A stretch of 21,778 nucleotides of DNA from NCBI GenBank assembly GCA_934630555.1, contig CAKTXB010000005.1, positions 1 through 21,778 on the forward strand. Direction: 5' to 3'. This DNA is from an uncultured Oscillospiraceae bacterium (lineage in GTDB: Bacteria; Bacillota; Clostridia; Oscillospirales; Oscillospiraceae). The translations under genes and the position numbers were made by a program. The number at the start of each line of letters is the position of its first letter. Within the stretch, counting starts at the first letter, position 1. Positions 1-7,245 of the stretch are shown piece by piece. Under the pieces are notes generated by a model. It had not been told where the DNA came from. It did no database searches and saw only the letters and a program-made list of their open reading frames with translations.

Positions 1-215
1 AAGTATTTTTGACACGCTTTCAAACGCGGACCGCTGCGCTGGGTCCGCGTTTGAGAAGGCTTGCGCCATGCTGCGCGTACATTTGTGCGCTTATAGCGCA
101 CAAATGATACGCTTGTATGACGTAAAGTATTTTCGGCGACGTACACGCCGCCGCCGAAAATGATCCGGACTTTTTTCGCGCCTGCGGGCGCGAACTCTGC
201 GAGGCATTTTGACAC
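1..215. repeat. Structured dispersed intergenic repeat, copy 1 (left end cut by window)
   Basis: About 215 bp closely matching 7025-7240. It holds four hairpins: stem 21-32/42-53 (12 bp), stem 81-90/96-105 (10 bp, loop TTATA), stem 130-138/152-160 (9 bp) and stem 175-182/187-194 (8 bp, loop TGCG). The right end, CATTTTGACA, resembles the terminal inverted repeat of copy 2. Some differences from copy 2 are compensatory in the stems, so the structure rather than the exact sequence appears conserved. No ORF in it is credible. It lies downstream of the minus-strand MBL gene. It could be a miniature mobile element, a REP-like sequence or a structured RNA. Confidence 0.75.
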
Positions 216-255
216 ACGAATCCCCGTGTTCGCAGAAGCGGACACGGGGATTCGT
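216..255 (-). terminator. Hairpin terminator of the MBL/M20 operon
   Basis: A perfect 14-bp stem, 216-229 with 242-255, directly abuts the stop codon of the MBL gene at 256-258. The loop contains a further CGC/GCG pairing. The run of T after the stem on the minus strand is poor (TGTGTCAAAA), so termination efficiency is uncertain, but position and stem length fit an intrinsic terminator. Confidence 0.6.
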
Positions 256-1068
256 TTATAGTTCCAGCGTTATGCCGACGCCGACGTCCAGCACCGGCAG
301 CGTCTGCGCCATTTTGGCGCGCACGGCAAACGCTGTGCAGTGGCTGGGATACAGGGCCTTGAGCGGCAGCGTCTGCAAGAACGCGATGGTCTGCTTTGCC
401 TGCTCGTCCAGCCGCATGAGATGCAGCCCGCCAAGCAGCCCCCAAATGGGCACGCCCGGAAACAGCGTCTGCGCGTGCAAAATGGTGTTGCACACGCCGC
501 TGTGCGCGCAGCCAAGCAGCAGGAACAGCCCGTCCGCTGTTTTGATGGCCAGCGCGGAATCATCGGGCAGGAAGTCGGCCTCCCACGCGCCGTGCTCGGA
601 CAGCCGCGTGCCGATGGGCATTTGCGCTTCAAAGTCTGTCCGGCGCGGGATACGGCCCAAAAACGTTACGTGCTCCGACAGCTGCACCGGCGCTTTGGAG
701 GTCTTCACCGCTGCGTGCGCGCACGCGGCCTGCGCTGTCAGCGGCGGGCCGATGGAGCAGCCTGCATCGTCACGCCGGGGCGCGAACACGCCCGGACACG
801 CCGTCAGGCGCACGCGCGAGGCTGGAAACGCGTCAAAAAACGCGCACAGGCCGCCCGTGTGGTCATTGTGTCCGTGCGAGAGCACGATGTCTGTTGCCTT
901 TGCAAGGTCAAGCCCCATGGCCTGCGCATTTTTAAGGAACACATCCGAATAGCCGACATCCAGCAGAATGCGCGCAGCGCCATCTTCCAGCAGATAGCAC
1001 ACGGCCGGCTCAGCCAGAAAGTAGCGGTCGATGATGGCCGCATTGTCCACCAGAACGGTCAGCTTCAC
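256..1068 (-). CDS. MBL-fold metallohydrolase (COG1237-like)
   Basis: A 270-residue protein of the metallo-beta-lactamase superfamily. The metal-binding signature SHGHNDHTGG is near residue 65, followed by later metal-ligand segments GCAHSGVCN, GGLHLM and YPSHCTA, which together resemble the COG1237 group often annotated as dihydropterin-aminobenzene-phosphate synthase-like. The substrate cannot be told from sequence. It has no signal peptide, so it is probably cytoplasmic. The start is GTG at 1068 and overlaps the M20 stop codon by 4 bases (GTGA), so the two genes should be translationally coupled and co-transcribed from the promoter upstream of the M20 gene. A hairpin directly follows the stop. 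The family assignment is firm, the reaction is not. Confidence 0.87.
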   Translation of the reverse strand: MKLTVLVDNAAIIDRYFLAEPAVCYLLEDGAARILLDVGYSDVFLKNAQAMGLDLAKATDIVLSHGHNDHTGGLCAFFDAFPASRVRLTACPGVFAPRRDDAGCSIGPPLTAQAACAHAAVKTSKAPVQLSEHVTFLGRIPRRTDFEAQMPIGTRLSEHGAWEADFLPDDSALAIKTADGLFLLLGCAHSGVCNTILHAQTLFPGVPIWGLLGGLHLMRLDEQAKQTIAFLQTLPLKALYPSHCTAFAVRAKMAQTLPVLDVGVGITLEL

Positions 1069-2258
1069 AGGGTGGCCCCCGTTCCGTCCAGCAGGCGCAG
1101 CGTCATGTCATACAGGAACTGCACGCCGTATTTCATGCAGTCCTCATCAATTTTAAAGTGGGGATTGTGGTGCGGCTGGTCGCTGCCGCAGGCGGCGCTG
1201 CGCGTGCCAAGCTCGGCAAAAAAGCCCGGCCGTTTTCCGTTTTCCAGAAAATATGAAAAATCCTCGCCCGGCATGAGCGGGCCGATGTGCAGCACGCGCT
1301 CTGCGCCGAAGCGTTCGGTGATGCACTGCTCGGCAAGCGCCGTGAGCGCCGCGTCGTTCATGACGGACGGATAGCCGTCCTGCCACGCGAAATCGTATGC
1401 CGCACCGCCGGCCTGCGTGATGCCGCGCACGATCTGCTCCATTTCACGGCGCAAAAACGCCCGCGCCTCCGGCCCCATGCAGCGCGTCGTGCCGGTGAGC
1501 GTCATGGCGTTGGGAATGATGTTATAGGCGTTTCCCGCGGTTGCCTGACAGATGGAGACCACGGCCGCGTCCGCCGCCGCCACGCAGCGCGACACGAGCG
1601 TTTGCAGCGCCAGAATGACCTGCGCGCCGATCACGATGGGGTCAATGCACATCTCCGGCAGCGCGCAGTGGCCGCCCTTGCCGCGAATGGTGATGTCAAA
1701 GCGGTCGGTGTTGGCCGTGAGCGCGCCGGGGCGCACGCCGAAGTATCCGCTGGGGAACGTGGTGGAAAGGTGCAGCGCCAGCAGCGCGTCCAGCCCCTCG
1801 GCCGCGCCCGCGCGCAGCATTTCGATGGCGCCGCCGGGCGGCAGCTCCTCCGCGTGCTGGAACAAGATGCGTACCTCGCCGCAGAATGCTTCCCGGTGCG
1901 CGCACAAAAGCCGCGCCAGCGTCAGCGCAATGGCCGCGTGCGCGTCGTGCCCGCACGCGTGCATCACGCCCGGTATCTGCGAGCGGTAGGGGAGGCCGGT
2001 ATCCTCTTGAATGGGCAGCGCGTCAATGTCTGCGCGCACGCCGAGCGCCCGGGCCGTTCCGGGCTTTTTGCCGTGGATTACGGCGATCAGGCCGGTCTTG
2101 CACGGCGCATGGATCGCATCCACGCCCATTTCGCGCAGCTGTGTTTCAAGATAGCGCGTTGTTGCGGTTTCCTGAAAGGAAAGCTCCGGGTGCGCGTGCA
2201 GCTGCCTGCGGCAGGCAACGAGCGCCGGCTCCAGCTGCAAAACCTCTGTGTCAAACAT
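1065..2258 (-). CDS. M20 family metallopeptidase / amidohydrolase
   Basis: A 397-residue zinc amidohydrolase of the M20D type (hippurate hydrolase, N-acyl-amino-acid amidohydrolase and related enzymes), which cleaves the amide bond of N-acylated amino acids. The metal-binding motif ACGHDAHAA is at residues 101-109 and the catalytic FQHAEELPPGGA segment starts near residue 133. A dimerisation domain sits in the middle, and MPGEDFSYF and a late HNPHF supply the remaining ligands. The frame stays open upstream to 2327, but ATG 2258 has GGGAGGG at about 8 nt spacing and lies downstream of a good promoter, so it is the likely start. It is first gene of a two-gene operon with the MBL hydrolase. No signal peptide, and the exact substrate is unknown. 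Confidence 0.92.
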   Translation of the reverse strand: MFDTEVLQLEPALVACRRQLHAHPELSFQETATTRYLETQLREMGVDAIHAPCKTGLIAVIHGKKPGTARALGVRADIDALPIQEDTGLPYRSQIPGVMHACGHDAHAAIALTLARLLCAHREAFCGEVRILFQHAEELPPGGAIEMLRAGAAEGLDALLALHLSTTFPSGYFGVRPGALTANTDRFDITIRGKGGHCALPEMCIDPIVIGAQVILALQTLVSRCVAAADAAVVSICQATAGNAYNIIPNAMTLTGTTRCMGPEARAFLRREMEQIVRGITQAGGAAYDFAWQDGYPSVMNDAALTALAEQCITERFGAERVLHIGPLMPGEDFSYFLENGKRPGFFAELGTRSAACGSDQPHHNPHFKIDEDCMKYGVQFLYDMTLRLLDGTGATL

Positions 2259-2298
2259 CCAAAAATCCCTCCCACTTGACGGTGTTTTCCTGATTTGT

Positions 2299-2327
2299 AT
2301 GATACCAGCGTGCAGGAAAAAATGCAA
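2299..2327 (-). promoter_or_regulatory. Sigma-A promoter for the M20/MBL operon
   Basis: On the minus strand, -35 TTGCAT (2322-2327) and -10 TATCAT (2299-2304) are separated by 17 bp. The -10 lies 41 bp upstream of the M20 start. Confidence 0.65.
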
Positions 2328-2354
2328 GTATGGGCCGCTTGCTGCAAAGAATAT

Positions 2355-2383
2355 TTGCCAGATGAAGAAATGTGTGGTATAAT
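2355..2383 (+). promoter_or_regulatory. Sigma-A promoter for the SH3 lipoprotein gene
   Basis: -35 TTGCCA (2355-2360), 17-bp spacer, consensus -10 TATAAT (2378-2383) with an extended TGG just before it. The lipoprotein ATG follows about 60 bp downstream. It is back to back with the M20 promoter, with 27 bp between the two -35 boxes. Confidence 0.75.
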
Positions 2384-2444
2384 CACAAAATCAGAAGAGA
2401 ATTGCGCCGGTTTTCCGGCGAAAGAACACAATGGAGGATTCAGT

Positions 2445-3698
2445 ATGAAAAAGCAAATCGCATTTTGGCTGGCGCTTGTCCTGCTGGTATCCGTGCTGGC
2501 TGGCTGCTCCAGCGGAAAGACGGGCAGCGCCATCGAAGCCGCGTCGTTTTCCACGCAGTCCGTGCTGACGCTGCCGCTGAAGGCGGAGCTCAATAACGGC
2601 GATTATCTGACATACGGCGGCTATCAGTTCATCAGCAAAAAGAGCCTGTCCAAAATGGCCGACCTTGTGGTCAAAAACAATGAAAACGTGACGGCGGCGG
2701 AGTTCAAAAACGCCTATGGCGACTGCTGGCTCTTCTCGCGCGATGTCACGGGCGGCGTGGACAGCTGGTGCTTATATCAGCAGGACCCCGCCAATGTGAA
2801 AAACTCCTACATCTTCTCCGGAATGCACCGCGAGGTCGTCACGCAGGATGGCACCATGGATCTGCTTTTGCCGCTGCACCTCATCTCTGACAGCTATCTG
2901 CGTGACAATATGGGCAACCGTCTGGTGCTTGGCACCAGCTACGCCTGCGCCGGCGGCACAGAGGAATCCACGGTGCGGCAGCTGTTTGAGGCGTTCTATC
3001 AGAGCTCCGGCTTTTACACCATCACGCAGATGGAAAACGGCTTTGCCGTCACCCCGCGTCAGGGCCTGCGCGTGCAGCTGCAGTTTGCCTTTGACCAGCA
3101 CGACGACTCCGACTGGTTCACCGTGACCGATGTTACCGAGCGCGCGCCCGAGCCTTCGGAAAACGTATCCGTCCGCTGGGTGATGTCCGCGGACAGCGAG
3201 GCGCAGACCGCGGCCATGACGCCCGCCGATGCGCTGCAAACGAGCGCTCTGCTCATTAACGCGACCTACACCACCGGCGCGACCGATGTGGAATATCCCT
3301 ATACCATCGACGTGGACGGGGAAGCATACAGCGCACGCCTGCTGTGGGACAATGGTACTACCACCTGGAGCGGCACGGCCTATCACAACGGCAAGACTGC
3401 CGCGCTGACGACCAGCGAAGCTTCCGAGCTGGCGGCGCTCATGTATCAGGTCGGTTTCTATGTGCCGGACGAGTCGGCTGCTGAAGCGGACCCCGAGGAT
3501 GTAACGCCCCTGTCGGCCTGTATGGCTACCACGACGGATGTGAACGTCCGTCTGTCGCCCTCGACCTCCGGCACGATCGAAAAAACACTGGCCAAGGACG
3601 ACCCCGTCGCGGTGGTCGGCAAGCTCGACGGCTGGTATCAGATCCTGTTCGGCGGCCACACCGCCTATATGAGCGCGGATTATCTGCGCGTGGCGTAA
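2445..3698 (+). CDS. Lipoprotein with C-terminal SH3 domain
   Basis: A 417-residue predicted lipoprotein. MKK plus a hydrophobic stretch leads to the lipobox LAGC, with the acylated cysteine at residue 21, so the protein should be anchored on the outer face of the membrane. The last ~64 residues form a bacterial SH3 domain (DVNVRLSPSTSG ... GWYQILFGG ... AYMSADYLRV), a module that commonly binds peptidoglycan. The ~330 residues between carry no motif I recognise. The start ATG 2445 has GGAGG at good spacing; the frame stays open 50 codons upstream but lacks a ribosome site and crosses the promoter. Monocistronic, divergent from the M20 gene, and followed by a strong terminator. A role at the cell wall is inferred. 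Confidence 0.88.
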   Translation: MKKQIAFWLALVLLVSVLAGCSSGKTGSAIEAASFSTQSVLTLPLKAELNNGDYLTYGGYQFISKKSLSKMADLVVKNNENVTAAEFKNAYGDCWLFSRDVTGGVDSWCLYQQDPANVKNSYIFSGMHREVVTQDGTMDLLLPLHLISDSYLRDNMGNRLVLGTSYACAGGTEESTVRQLFEAFYQSSGFYTITQMENGFAVTPRQGLRVQLQFAFDQHDDSDWFTVTDVTERAPEPSENVSVRWVMSADSEAQTAAMTPADALQTSALLINATYTTGATDVEYPYTIDVDGEAYSARLLWDNGTTTWSGTAYHNGKTAALTTSEASELAALMYQVGFYVPDESAAEADPEDVTPLSACMATTTDVNVRLSPSTSGTIEKTLAKDDPVAVVGKLDGWYQILFGGHTAYMSADYLRVA

Positions 3699-3710
3699 CG
3701 TATGACAAGC

Positions 3711-3739
3711 AGCCCCGGCCGCAAGGGCCGGGGCTTTTT
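3711..3739 (+). terminator. Intrinsic terminator of the lipoprotein gene
   Basis: A 10-bp GC-rich stem (3711-3720 with 3726-3735, loop GCAAG) followed by TTTTT, 12 bp after the stop codon. Confidence 0.9.
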
Positions 3740-3762
3740 GCACGCGGCGCTGCCGCGCGCAA

Positions 3763-3807
3763 AAAGCAAAAGCCGGGCAGATGCAGCATCTGTCCGGCTT
3801 TCGCTTT
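3763..3807 (-). terminator. Long hairpin, probably a minus-strand or bidirectional terminator
   Basis: A 15-bp stem (3769-3783 with 3787-3801, one G-T pair, loop CAG) extends outward through AAAGC/GCTTT after one mismatch. On the minus strand it is followed by TTTTGCTTTTTG, a usable U-tract. No gene lies between it and the DegV terminator, so it may be a backup terminator for DegV transcription. Confidence 0.55.
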
Positions 3808-4020
3808 GAGAAGAGAGAAAAGAGAGAAAAAGAAAGAAAAAGAGAAAAGAAAAAGAATGAGAAAATTGATGAACATGGAAAAGGGAGGTTCAAATTCCAC
3901 CGTTGCCTGTTCTCAAGTGCTCTCAAGAACCGGTGTCCTTTGATGGTCTAAGCATACCGCATCCGGCCCGTCCGATGGTGAACGGTTTGTAAACGAACCT
4001 TGAAGAAATTTTAAAATCGC
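3808..4020. other. Gene-free stretch with a 50-nt purine tract
   Basis: Between the lipoprotein (stop 3698) and DegV (end 4072) no ORF with a ribosome site was found. 3808-3857 is an uninterrupted run of 50 purines (mostly GAGA/AAAAG units), after which the DNA returns to mixed composition. 3986-4001 is a weak inverted repeat (GGTTTG TAAA CGAACC). Nothing else recognisable. Confidence 0.6.
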
Positions 4021-4054
4021 AAAAATACCCCGCCGCACTGGTTGTGCGGCGGGG
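4021..4054 (-). terminator. Intrinsic terminator of degV
   Basis: A perfect 11-bp stem (4028-4038 with 4044-4054, loop TGGTT). On the minus strand it is followed by TATTTTT, 18 bp after the DegV stop codon. Confidence 0.88.
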
Positions 4055-4071
4055 CGGGGGTGTTGGAAAGC

Positions 4072-4947
4072 TCAGCGGCTGCGGAATGCGGCGTCGCCCA
4101 GGAAAAACAGAGCCAGCGTGCCCGGGCCGACGTGCGAGCCGGTCACCGGCTCATAGCACTGGATCATAATGTCCTTCGGCGGATGGTTCCTGCGCAGAAG
4201 CTCCGCCAGCGCGGCAGCGTCCTCCGGGCAGTCGGCGTGCGCAATGCCAACGGTCTGCGCGCCGGCGTCCGTTACGGTGCGGTCATATTCGGCGGCCAGC
4301 GCCTGAATGACGCCGCGCTTGCCGCGCGTTTTGGCAAAGCAGACGATCTTGCCCTCCGTGTCGCCCTTGAGCAGGGGCTTGATCTGCAAAACGGATGCAA
4401 TGACGGTCTTGATGCCCGAAAGCCGCCCAGTGGCGCGCAGATATTTGAGGTCGTCCACGGCGAACACCTGACACATATTGTGCCGCAGCGCGTCCAGTTT
4501 TGCCCACGTATCTTCCAGCGACACGCCGGCGTCGCGCAGGTCCGCGCCGCGCAGCACGAGCAGTCCTTCGCCCAGCGAGGCGCAGAGCGTATCGACCAGC
4601 AGGAGCTTGCGCTCCGGGAACGCTTCGCGCAGCTCTGCGGCGGCCATTTGCGCCGAAGCGTGCGCGCCGCTGATGCCGGACGACATCCCCACGAACAAAA
4701 TGTCATGCCCCTGTTCCAGCGCCGGGCGCATATACTCGATGTAGCGCTGCGGTGTGATCTGCGACGTTACGACCTTTTCACCTGCGCGCATGGCGTTAAA
4801 AAATGCCTTGCCGTCAAACGCGTGTGTGTCGGTACACGTCTGGTCTTTTCCGCCTACGAGGAACGAAAACGGGATGCACGTGATCGCTCGTTCCGCCAGC
4901 AGCTGGCAGTCCAGGTTGGCGGAGGTGTCGGTCATAATTTCAAACAT
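4072..4947 (-). CDS. DegV family fatty-acid-binding protein
   Basis: A 291-residue DegV protein. It opens with the family signature MTDTSANL and has the ligand-pocket segment GMSSGISGAHASA and a later RATGRLSG segment. DegV/FakB proteins bind a long-chain fatty acid and present it to the FakA kinase for acyl-phosphate formation in phospholipid synthesis. No fakA is visible here, so the FakB role is inferred from family. Length matches the family. ATG 4947 has AGGAG upstream. It diverges from the DUF1836 regulator gene; its probable promoter overlaps an 8-bp inverted repeat, suggesting repression. Single-gene unit with its own terminator. Confidence 0.92.
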   Translation of the reverse strand: MFEIMTDTSANLDCQLLAERAITCIPFSFLVGGKDQTCTDTHAFDGKAFFNAMRAGEKVVTSQITPQRYIEYMRPALEQGHDILFVGMSSGISGAHASAQMAAAELREAFPERKLLLVDTLCASLGEGLLVLRGADLRDAGVSLEDTWAKLDALRHNMCQVFAVDDLKYLRATGRLSGIKTVIASVLQIKPLLKGDTEGKIVCFAKTRGKRGVIQALAAEYDRTVTDAGAQTVGIAHADCPEDAAALAELLRRNHPPKDIMIQCYEPVTGSHVGPGTLALFFLGDAAFRSR

Positions 4948-4963
4948 ACGGCAATGGCTCCTT

Positions 4964-4984
4964 ATCTAATCTGCTGGATTAGAT
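4964..4984. promoter_or_regulatory. Inverted-repeat operator candidate between degV and DUF1836
   Basis: A perfect 8-bp inverted repeat ATCTAATC TGCTG GATTAGAT. It overlaps the -10 box of the minus-strand degV promoter (4981-4986) and lies just downstream of it, a normal operator position for a repressor. The divergent DUF1836 protein is the obvious candidate regulator, but this is inference. Confidence 0.5.
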
Positions 4985-5009
4985 TAACACATCGTATATA
5001 CAAAGTCAA
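4981..5009 (-). promoter_or_regulatory. Probable degV promoter
   Basis: Minus strand -35 TTGACT (5004-5009), 17-bp spacer, -10 TAATCT (4981-4986). The -10 is imperfect and falls inside the inverted repeat. Confidence 0.5.
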
Positions 5010-5032
5010 CCTGTGAGGCAGATCATTTTTGA

Positions 5033-5061
5033 TTGCATTTTCCAAAAACCTGTGGTACACT
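5033..5061 (+). promoter_or_regulatory. Promoter of the DUF1836 gene
   Basis: -35 TTGCAT (5033-5038), 17-bp spacer, -10 TACACT (5056-5061) preceded by an extended TGG. The predicted transcript start is about 14 nt before the ATG. Confidence 0.6.
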
Positions 5062-5081
5062 GTCCGCGAGGTGTGTGAACT

Positions 5082-5684
5082 ATGGCTTACAGCAAGGAAC
5101 TCATCGCGGCCAAGCTGCGGCGATGGGAAAAGTACCTGCTGCGTTTTCGGCTGCCGGCGTGGGAGCAGATCCCAAACATGGGGCTGTATATGGAGCAGGT
5201 CGTGGATCTTTTAAAGGAATATCTGGATTATATGCCGCCGGAACTGAAGGAAGAGCAGGTCATTACCGGTGCGGCCATCAACAACTATGTCCGCCGCGGC
5301 ATCCTGCCCTCGCCGCACAGGCGGCGCTATTACCGCGTACACATTGCCTATCTCATCATGATCTGCACGCTCAAGCAGAGCCTGAGCTTGACCATGACCC
5401 AGCAGATGCTGCCGCAGAGCCGTGCGGAGGAGGATGTGCGCGCGGCCTATGCGTCCTACGTGGCGCGGCACGATCTGACGTGTACATATTTTGCGCGGGA
5501 GGTGCGCGCCGCGGCCGGCCGGCTGCTTGACCATGAAGAAGTGACAGACATGACCGTGGATCGCACAGAGGAACTTATTGTAGCCTCCGCCGTGGTGTCC
5601 GGCTTTGCCCGTCTGCTGGCCGAAAAGCTCCTGCTGCTCGATGATAAGACCATTGAGACCGGCGGCAATATCGCCACTGAATAA
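5082..5684 (+). CDS. DUF1836 domain-containing putative transcriptional regulator
   Basis: A 200-residue protein matching the DUF1836 family. Its centre (around residues 58-90, VITGAAINNYVRRGILPSP then RRYYRVHIAYLIMI) looks like a MerR-type winged helix with the usual 'NYVRRGIL' recognition segment. The C-terminal half is helical and lacks a known ligand domain. ATG 5082 has GAGGTG upstream. DUF1836 genes are often found beside DegV genes; here the two diverge and share a 134-bp region holding an 8-bp inverted repeat over the degV promoter. Regulation of degV is therefore the simplest proposal. A terminator follows the stop. Confidence 0.85.
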   Translation: MAYSKELIAAKLRRWEKYLLRFRLPAWEQIPNMGLYMEQVVDLLKEYLDYMPPELKEEQVITGAAINNYVRRGILPSPHRRRYYRVHIAYLIMICTLKQSLSLTMTQQMLPQSRAEEDVRAAYASYVARHDLTCTYFAREVRAAAGRLLDHEEVTDMTVDRTEELIVASAVVSGFARLLAEKLLLLDDKTIETGGNIATE

Positions 5685-5694
5685 TGCAGAAAAC

Positions 5695-5732
5695 ACCGCT
5701 TCGGAAGCTTGTGCTTTTGAAGCGGTATTTTT
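5695..5732 (+). terminator. Intrinsic terminator of the DUF1836 gene
   Basis: Stem ACCGCTTC (5695-5702) with GAAGCGGT (5719-5726), a partly paired inner loop, then ATTTTT. Confidence 0.8.
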
Positions 5733-5879
5733 GCAGAGCTGGTCGGCTGGCGCTGCAAAAGTCTGGAAAGCGAAAAAACGCAAACCGCAATACCCCAAAA
5801 ACTGGATGATATTCGGGGCCGGCGGACGATCTGTGGTTTCTTTTTGAAAATTCTTCTTTCCTTCTTTGCATAAACGCGT

Positions 5880-5885
5880 TATAAT
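5880..5885 (+). promoter_or_regulatory. Probable -10 box of azlCD
   Basis: A consensus TATAAT lies 46 bp before the azlC ATG. No good -35 hexamer is seen at 16-18 bp spacing, so the promoter is incomplete by sequence. No T-box or riboswitch leader is visible between it and azlC. Confidence 0.45.
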
Positions 5886-5931
5886 CATCGGACGACCGCG
5901 CACAGGCGCGCTTTGGAAAAGAGATCTTGCA

Positions 5932-6681
5932 ATGAGCAAACCGAAATTTTTGCAGGGCCTGCGGGATGGCATCCCCGTGGGCCTAGGGTATCTGGCCGTC
6001 AGCTTTGGAATTGGCATTTCCTGCCATACGGCTGGTATTACGGCCTTACAGAGCTTTCTCATGAGCCTGTTCAACAATGCCTCCGCCGGAGAATATGGCG
6101 GTATCACCGTGATCGCAGAGGACGCGGGGCTTTGGATGATCGTACTTATGACGCTCATCATCAACGCGCGTTATCTGCTCATGAGCTGTGCGCTCAGCCA
6201 GCATTTGGCGGCAGACACGCCGCTGGGGTACCGTCTGCTCATCGGTTTTGACATCACGGACGAGCTGTTTGGACTTGCGATTTCCCGGCCCGGGCATCTG
6301 GACGTCTGGTATTTCATCGGCGCCATGTGCGTGGCTCTGCCCGGGTGGGCATTCGGCACGCTGCTGGGCGCGCTGGCGGGGAGCGTTCTGCCCGCGTGGG
6401 CCATGGGCGGCTTTTCCGTGATGCTTTACGGAATGTTTCTGGCCATCATCATCCCGGAGGGGCGGCGCAACCGAATCGTGCTGGGCTGCATTGCGGCGAG
6501 CTTTGTGTGCAGCTTTCTGGCGGCCAAGCTGCTGCCCATGTTCTCGGAGGGAATGCGGATCTTACTTTTGACCATTGTGATCTCCGCTGCGGCGGCCGTG
6601 CTGTTTCCGCGCCGCCGCGATGCGGAGGACCTGTTTGACGAGCAGGAAGCCGAAGCACAGGAACGGGAGGCGGGGGTATGA
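5932..6681 (+). CDS. azlC: AzlC family branched-chain amino acid exporter, large subunit
   Basis: A 249-residue polytopic membrane protein of the AzlC family. The N-terminal segment GLRDGIPVGLGYLAVSFGIG and the following FMSLFNNASAGEY region are typical of the family. AzlC pairs with small AzlD in a complex exporting branched-chain amino acids or analogues across the cytoplasmic membrane. The frame is open from 5866, but the ATG at 5932 begins the conserved part and sits downstream of TATAAT; its ribosome site (AGAGAT) is weak. The last ~20 residues are acidic and probably cytoplasmic. The stop overlaps the azlD start by 4 bases (ATGA). Confidence 0.92.
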   Translation: MSKPKFLQGLRDGIPVGLGYLAVSFGIGISCHTAGITALQSFLMSLFNNASAGEYGGITVIAEDAGLWMIVLMTLIINARYLLMSCALSQHLAADTPLGYRLLIGFDITDELFGLAISRPGHLDVWYFIGAMCVALPGWAFGTLLGALAGSVLPAWAMGGFSVMLYGMFLAIIIPEGRRNRIVLGCIAASFVCSFLAAKLLPMFSEGMRILLLTIVISAAAAVLFPRRRDAEDLFDEQEAEAQEREAGV

Positions 6682-6977
6682 ACACGTATTTGTATATCGC
6701 GGCCATGGCCATTACAACGTATCTCATCCGGGTGCTGCCACTCACGCTCATCCGCAAGCCCATCCGCAGTATGTTTTTGCGGTCATTTCTCTATTATGTA
6801 CCGTATGTCACGCTGGCAGTCATGACATTCCCGGCCATTACGAATGTGACCGGCTCGCCGTTTGTTGGCGGCGCGGCCATGGTCATTGGCATTGCCGGCG
6901 CCTGGTGCGGGCTGGGGCTGCTGCCGGTGTCGGTGCTTTGCTGCGCGGCAGTTATGATCTTGCAGGCGATCTTTTGA
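6678..6977 (+). CDS. azlD: AzlD family branched-chain amino acid exporter, small subunit
   Basis: A 99-residue hydrophobic protein with about four membrane segments. It begins MNTYLYIAAMAITTYLIRVLP and carries the family's RSFLYYVPYVTLAVMTFPAI region. AzlD is the small partner of AzlC. Its ATG is embedded in the azlC stop (ATGA overlap) behind GGGAGG, so synthesis should be coupled. Normal length. A long palindromic hairpin (6982-7010) begins 5 bp after the stop. Confidence 0.93.
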   Translation: MNTYLYIAAMAITTYLIRVLPLTLIRKPIRSMFLRSFLYYVPYVTLAVMTFPAITNVTGSPFVGGAAMVIGIAGAWCGLGLLPVSVLCCAAVMILQAIF

Positions 6978-6980
6978 GAA

Positions 6981-7011
6981 AAGCGCGCACGGATATTATC
7001 CGTGCGCGCTT
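6981..7011. repeat. 31-bp palindromic direct repeat, left copy (azlD hairpin)
   Basis: A perfect 13-bp stem (6982-6994 with 6998-7010, loop ATT) in the position of an azlD terminator, though no T-run follows on the plus strand. The same 31 bp recur at 7246-7276 with one mismatch, bracketing copy 2 of the structured repeat. Confidence 0.75.
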
Positions 7012-7016
7012 GAGCG

Positions 7017-7240
7017 TGTCAAAAAAGTATTTTTGACACGCTTTCAAACGCGAACCGCTGCGCTGGGTTCGCGTTTGAGAAGGCTTGCACCATGCCGCGC
7101 GCATAATTTGTGCGCTTATAGCGCACAAATTCCACACTTGCATGGCGTAAAGTATTTTCGGCGACGTACACGCCACCGCCGAAAATGATCCAAACTTTTT
7201 TCGCGCCTGCGGGCGCGAACTCTGCGAGGCTTTTTTGACA
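7017..7240. mobile_element. Structured dispersed repeat, copy 2 (MITE-like, 11-bp terminal inverted repeats)
   Basis: A 224-bp element bounded by perfect 11-bp inverted repeats TGTCAAAAAAG (7017-7027) and CTTTTTTGACA (7230-7240). Inside, 7025-7240 matches copy 1 at the window start. Hairpins are 7014-7025/7030-7041, 7045-7056/7066-7077, 7105-7115/7121-7131, 7155-7163/7177-7185 and 7200-7207/7212-7219. It carries no credible gene. It lies between the convergent 3' ends of azlD and the small minus-strand gene and is flanked by 31-bp direct repeats. Calling it mobile is inference from the terminal repeats and two copies; a REP-like or structured-RNA element is the alternative. Confidence 0.55.
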
Positions 7241-7245
7241 ATCTG

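Noticed and set aside
3885..3901. GGTTCAAATTCC, resembling a tRNA T-arm
   Set aside because: The flanking bases do not form a 5-bp T stem and no acceptor, D or anticodon arm is present, so no tRNA or clear remnant can be supported.
5733..5931. Possible T-box or amino-acid-responsive leader before azlCD
   Set aside because: No T-box sequence (TGG-containing bulge), specifier hairpin or terminator/antiterminator pair is visible, and the likely transcript start is only ~40 nt before azlC.
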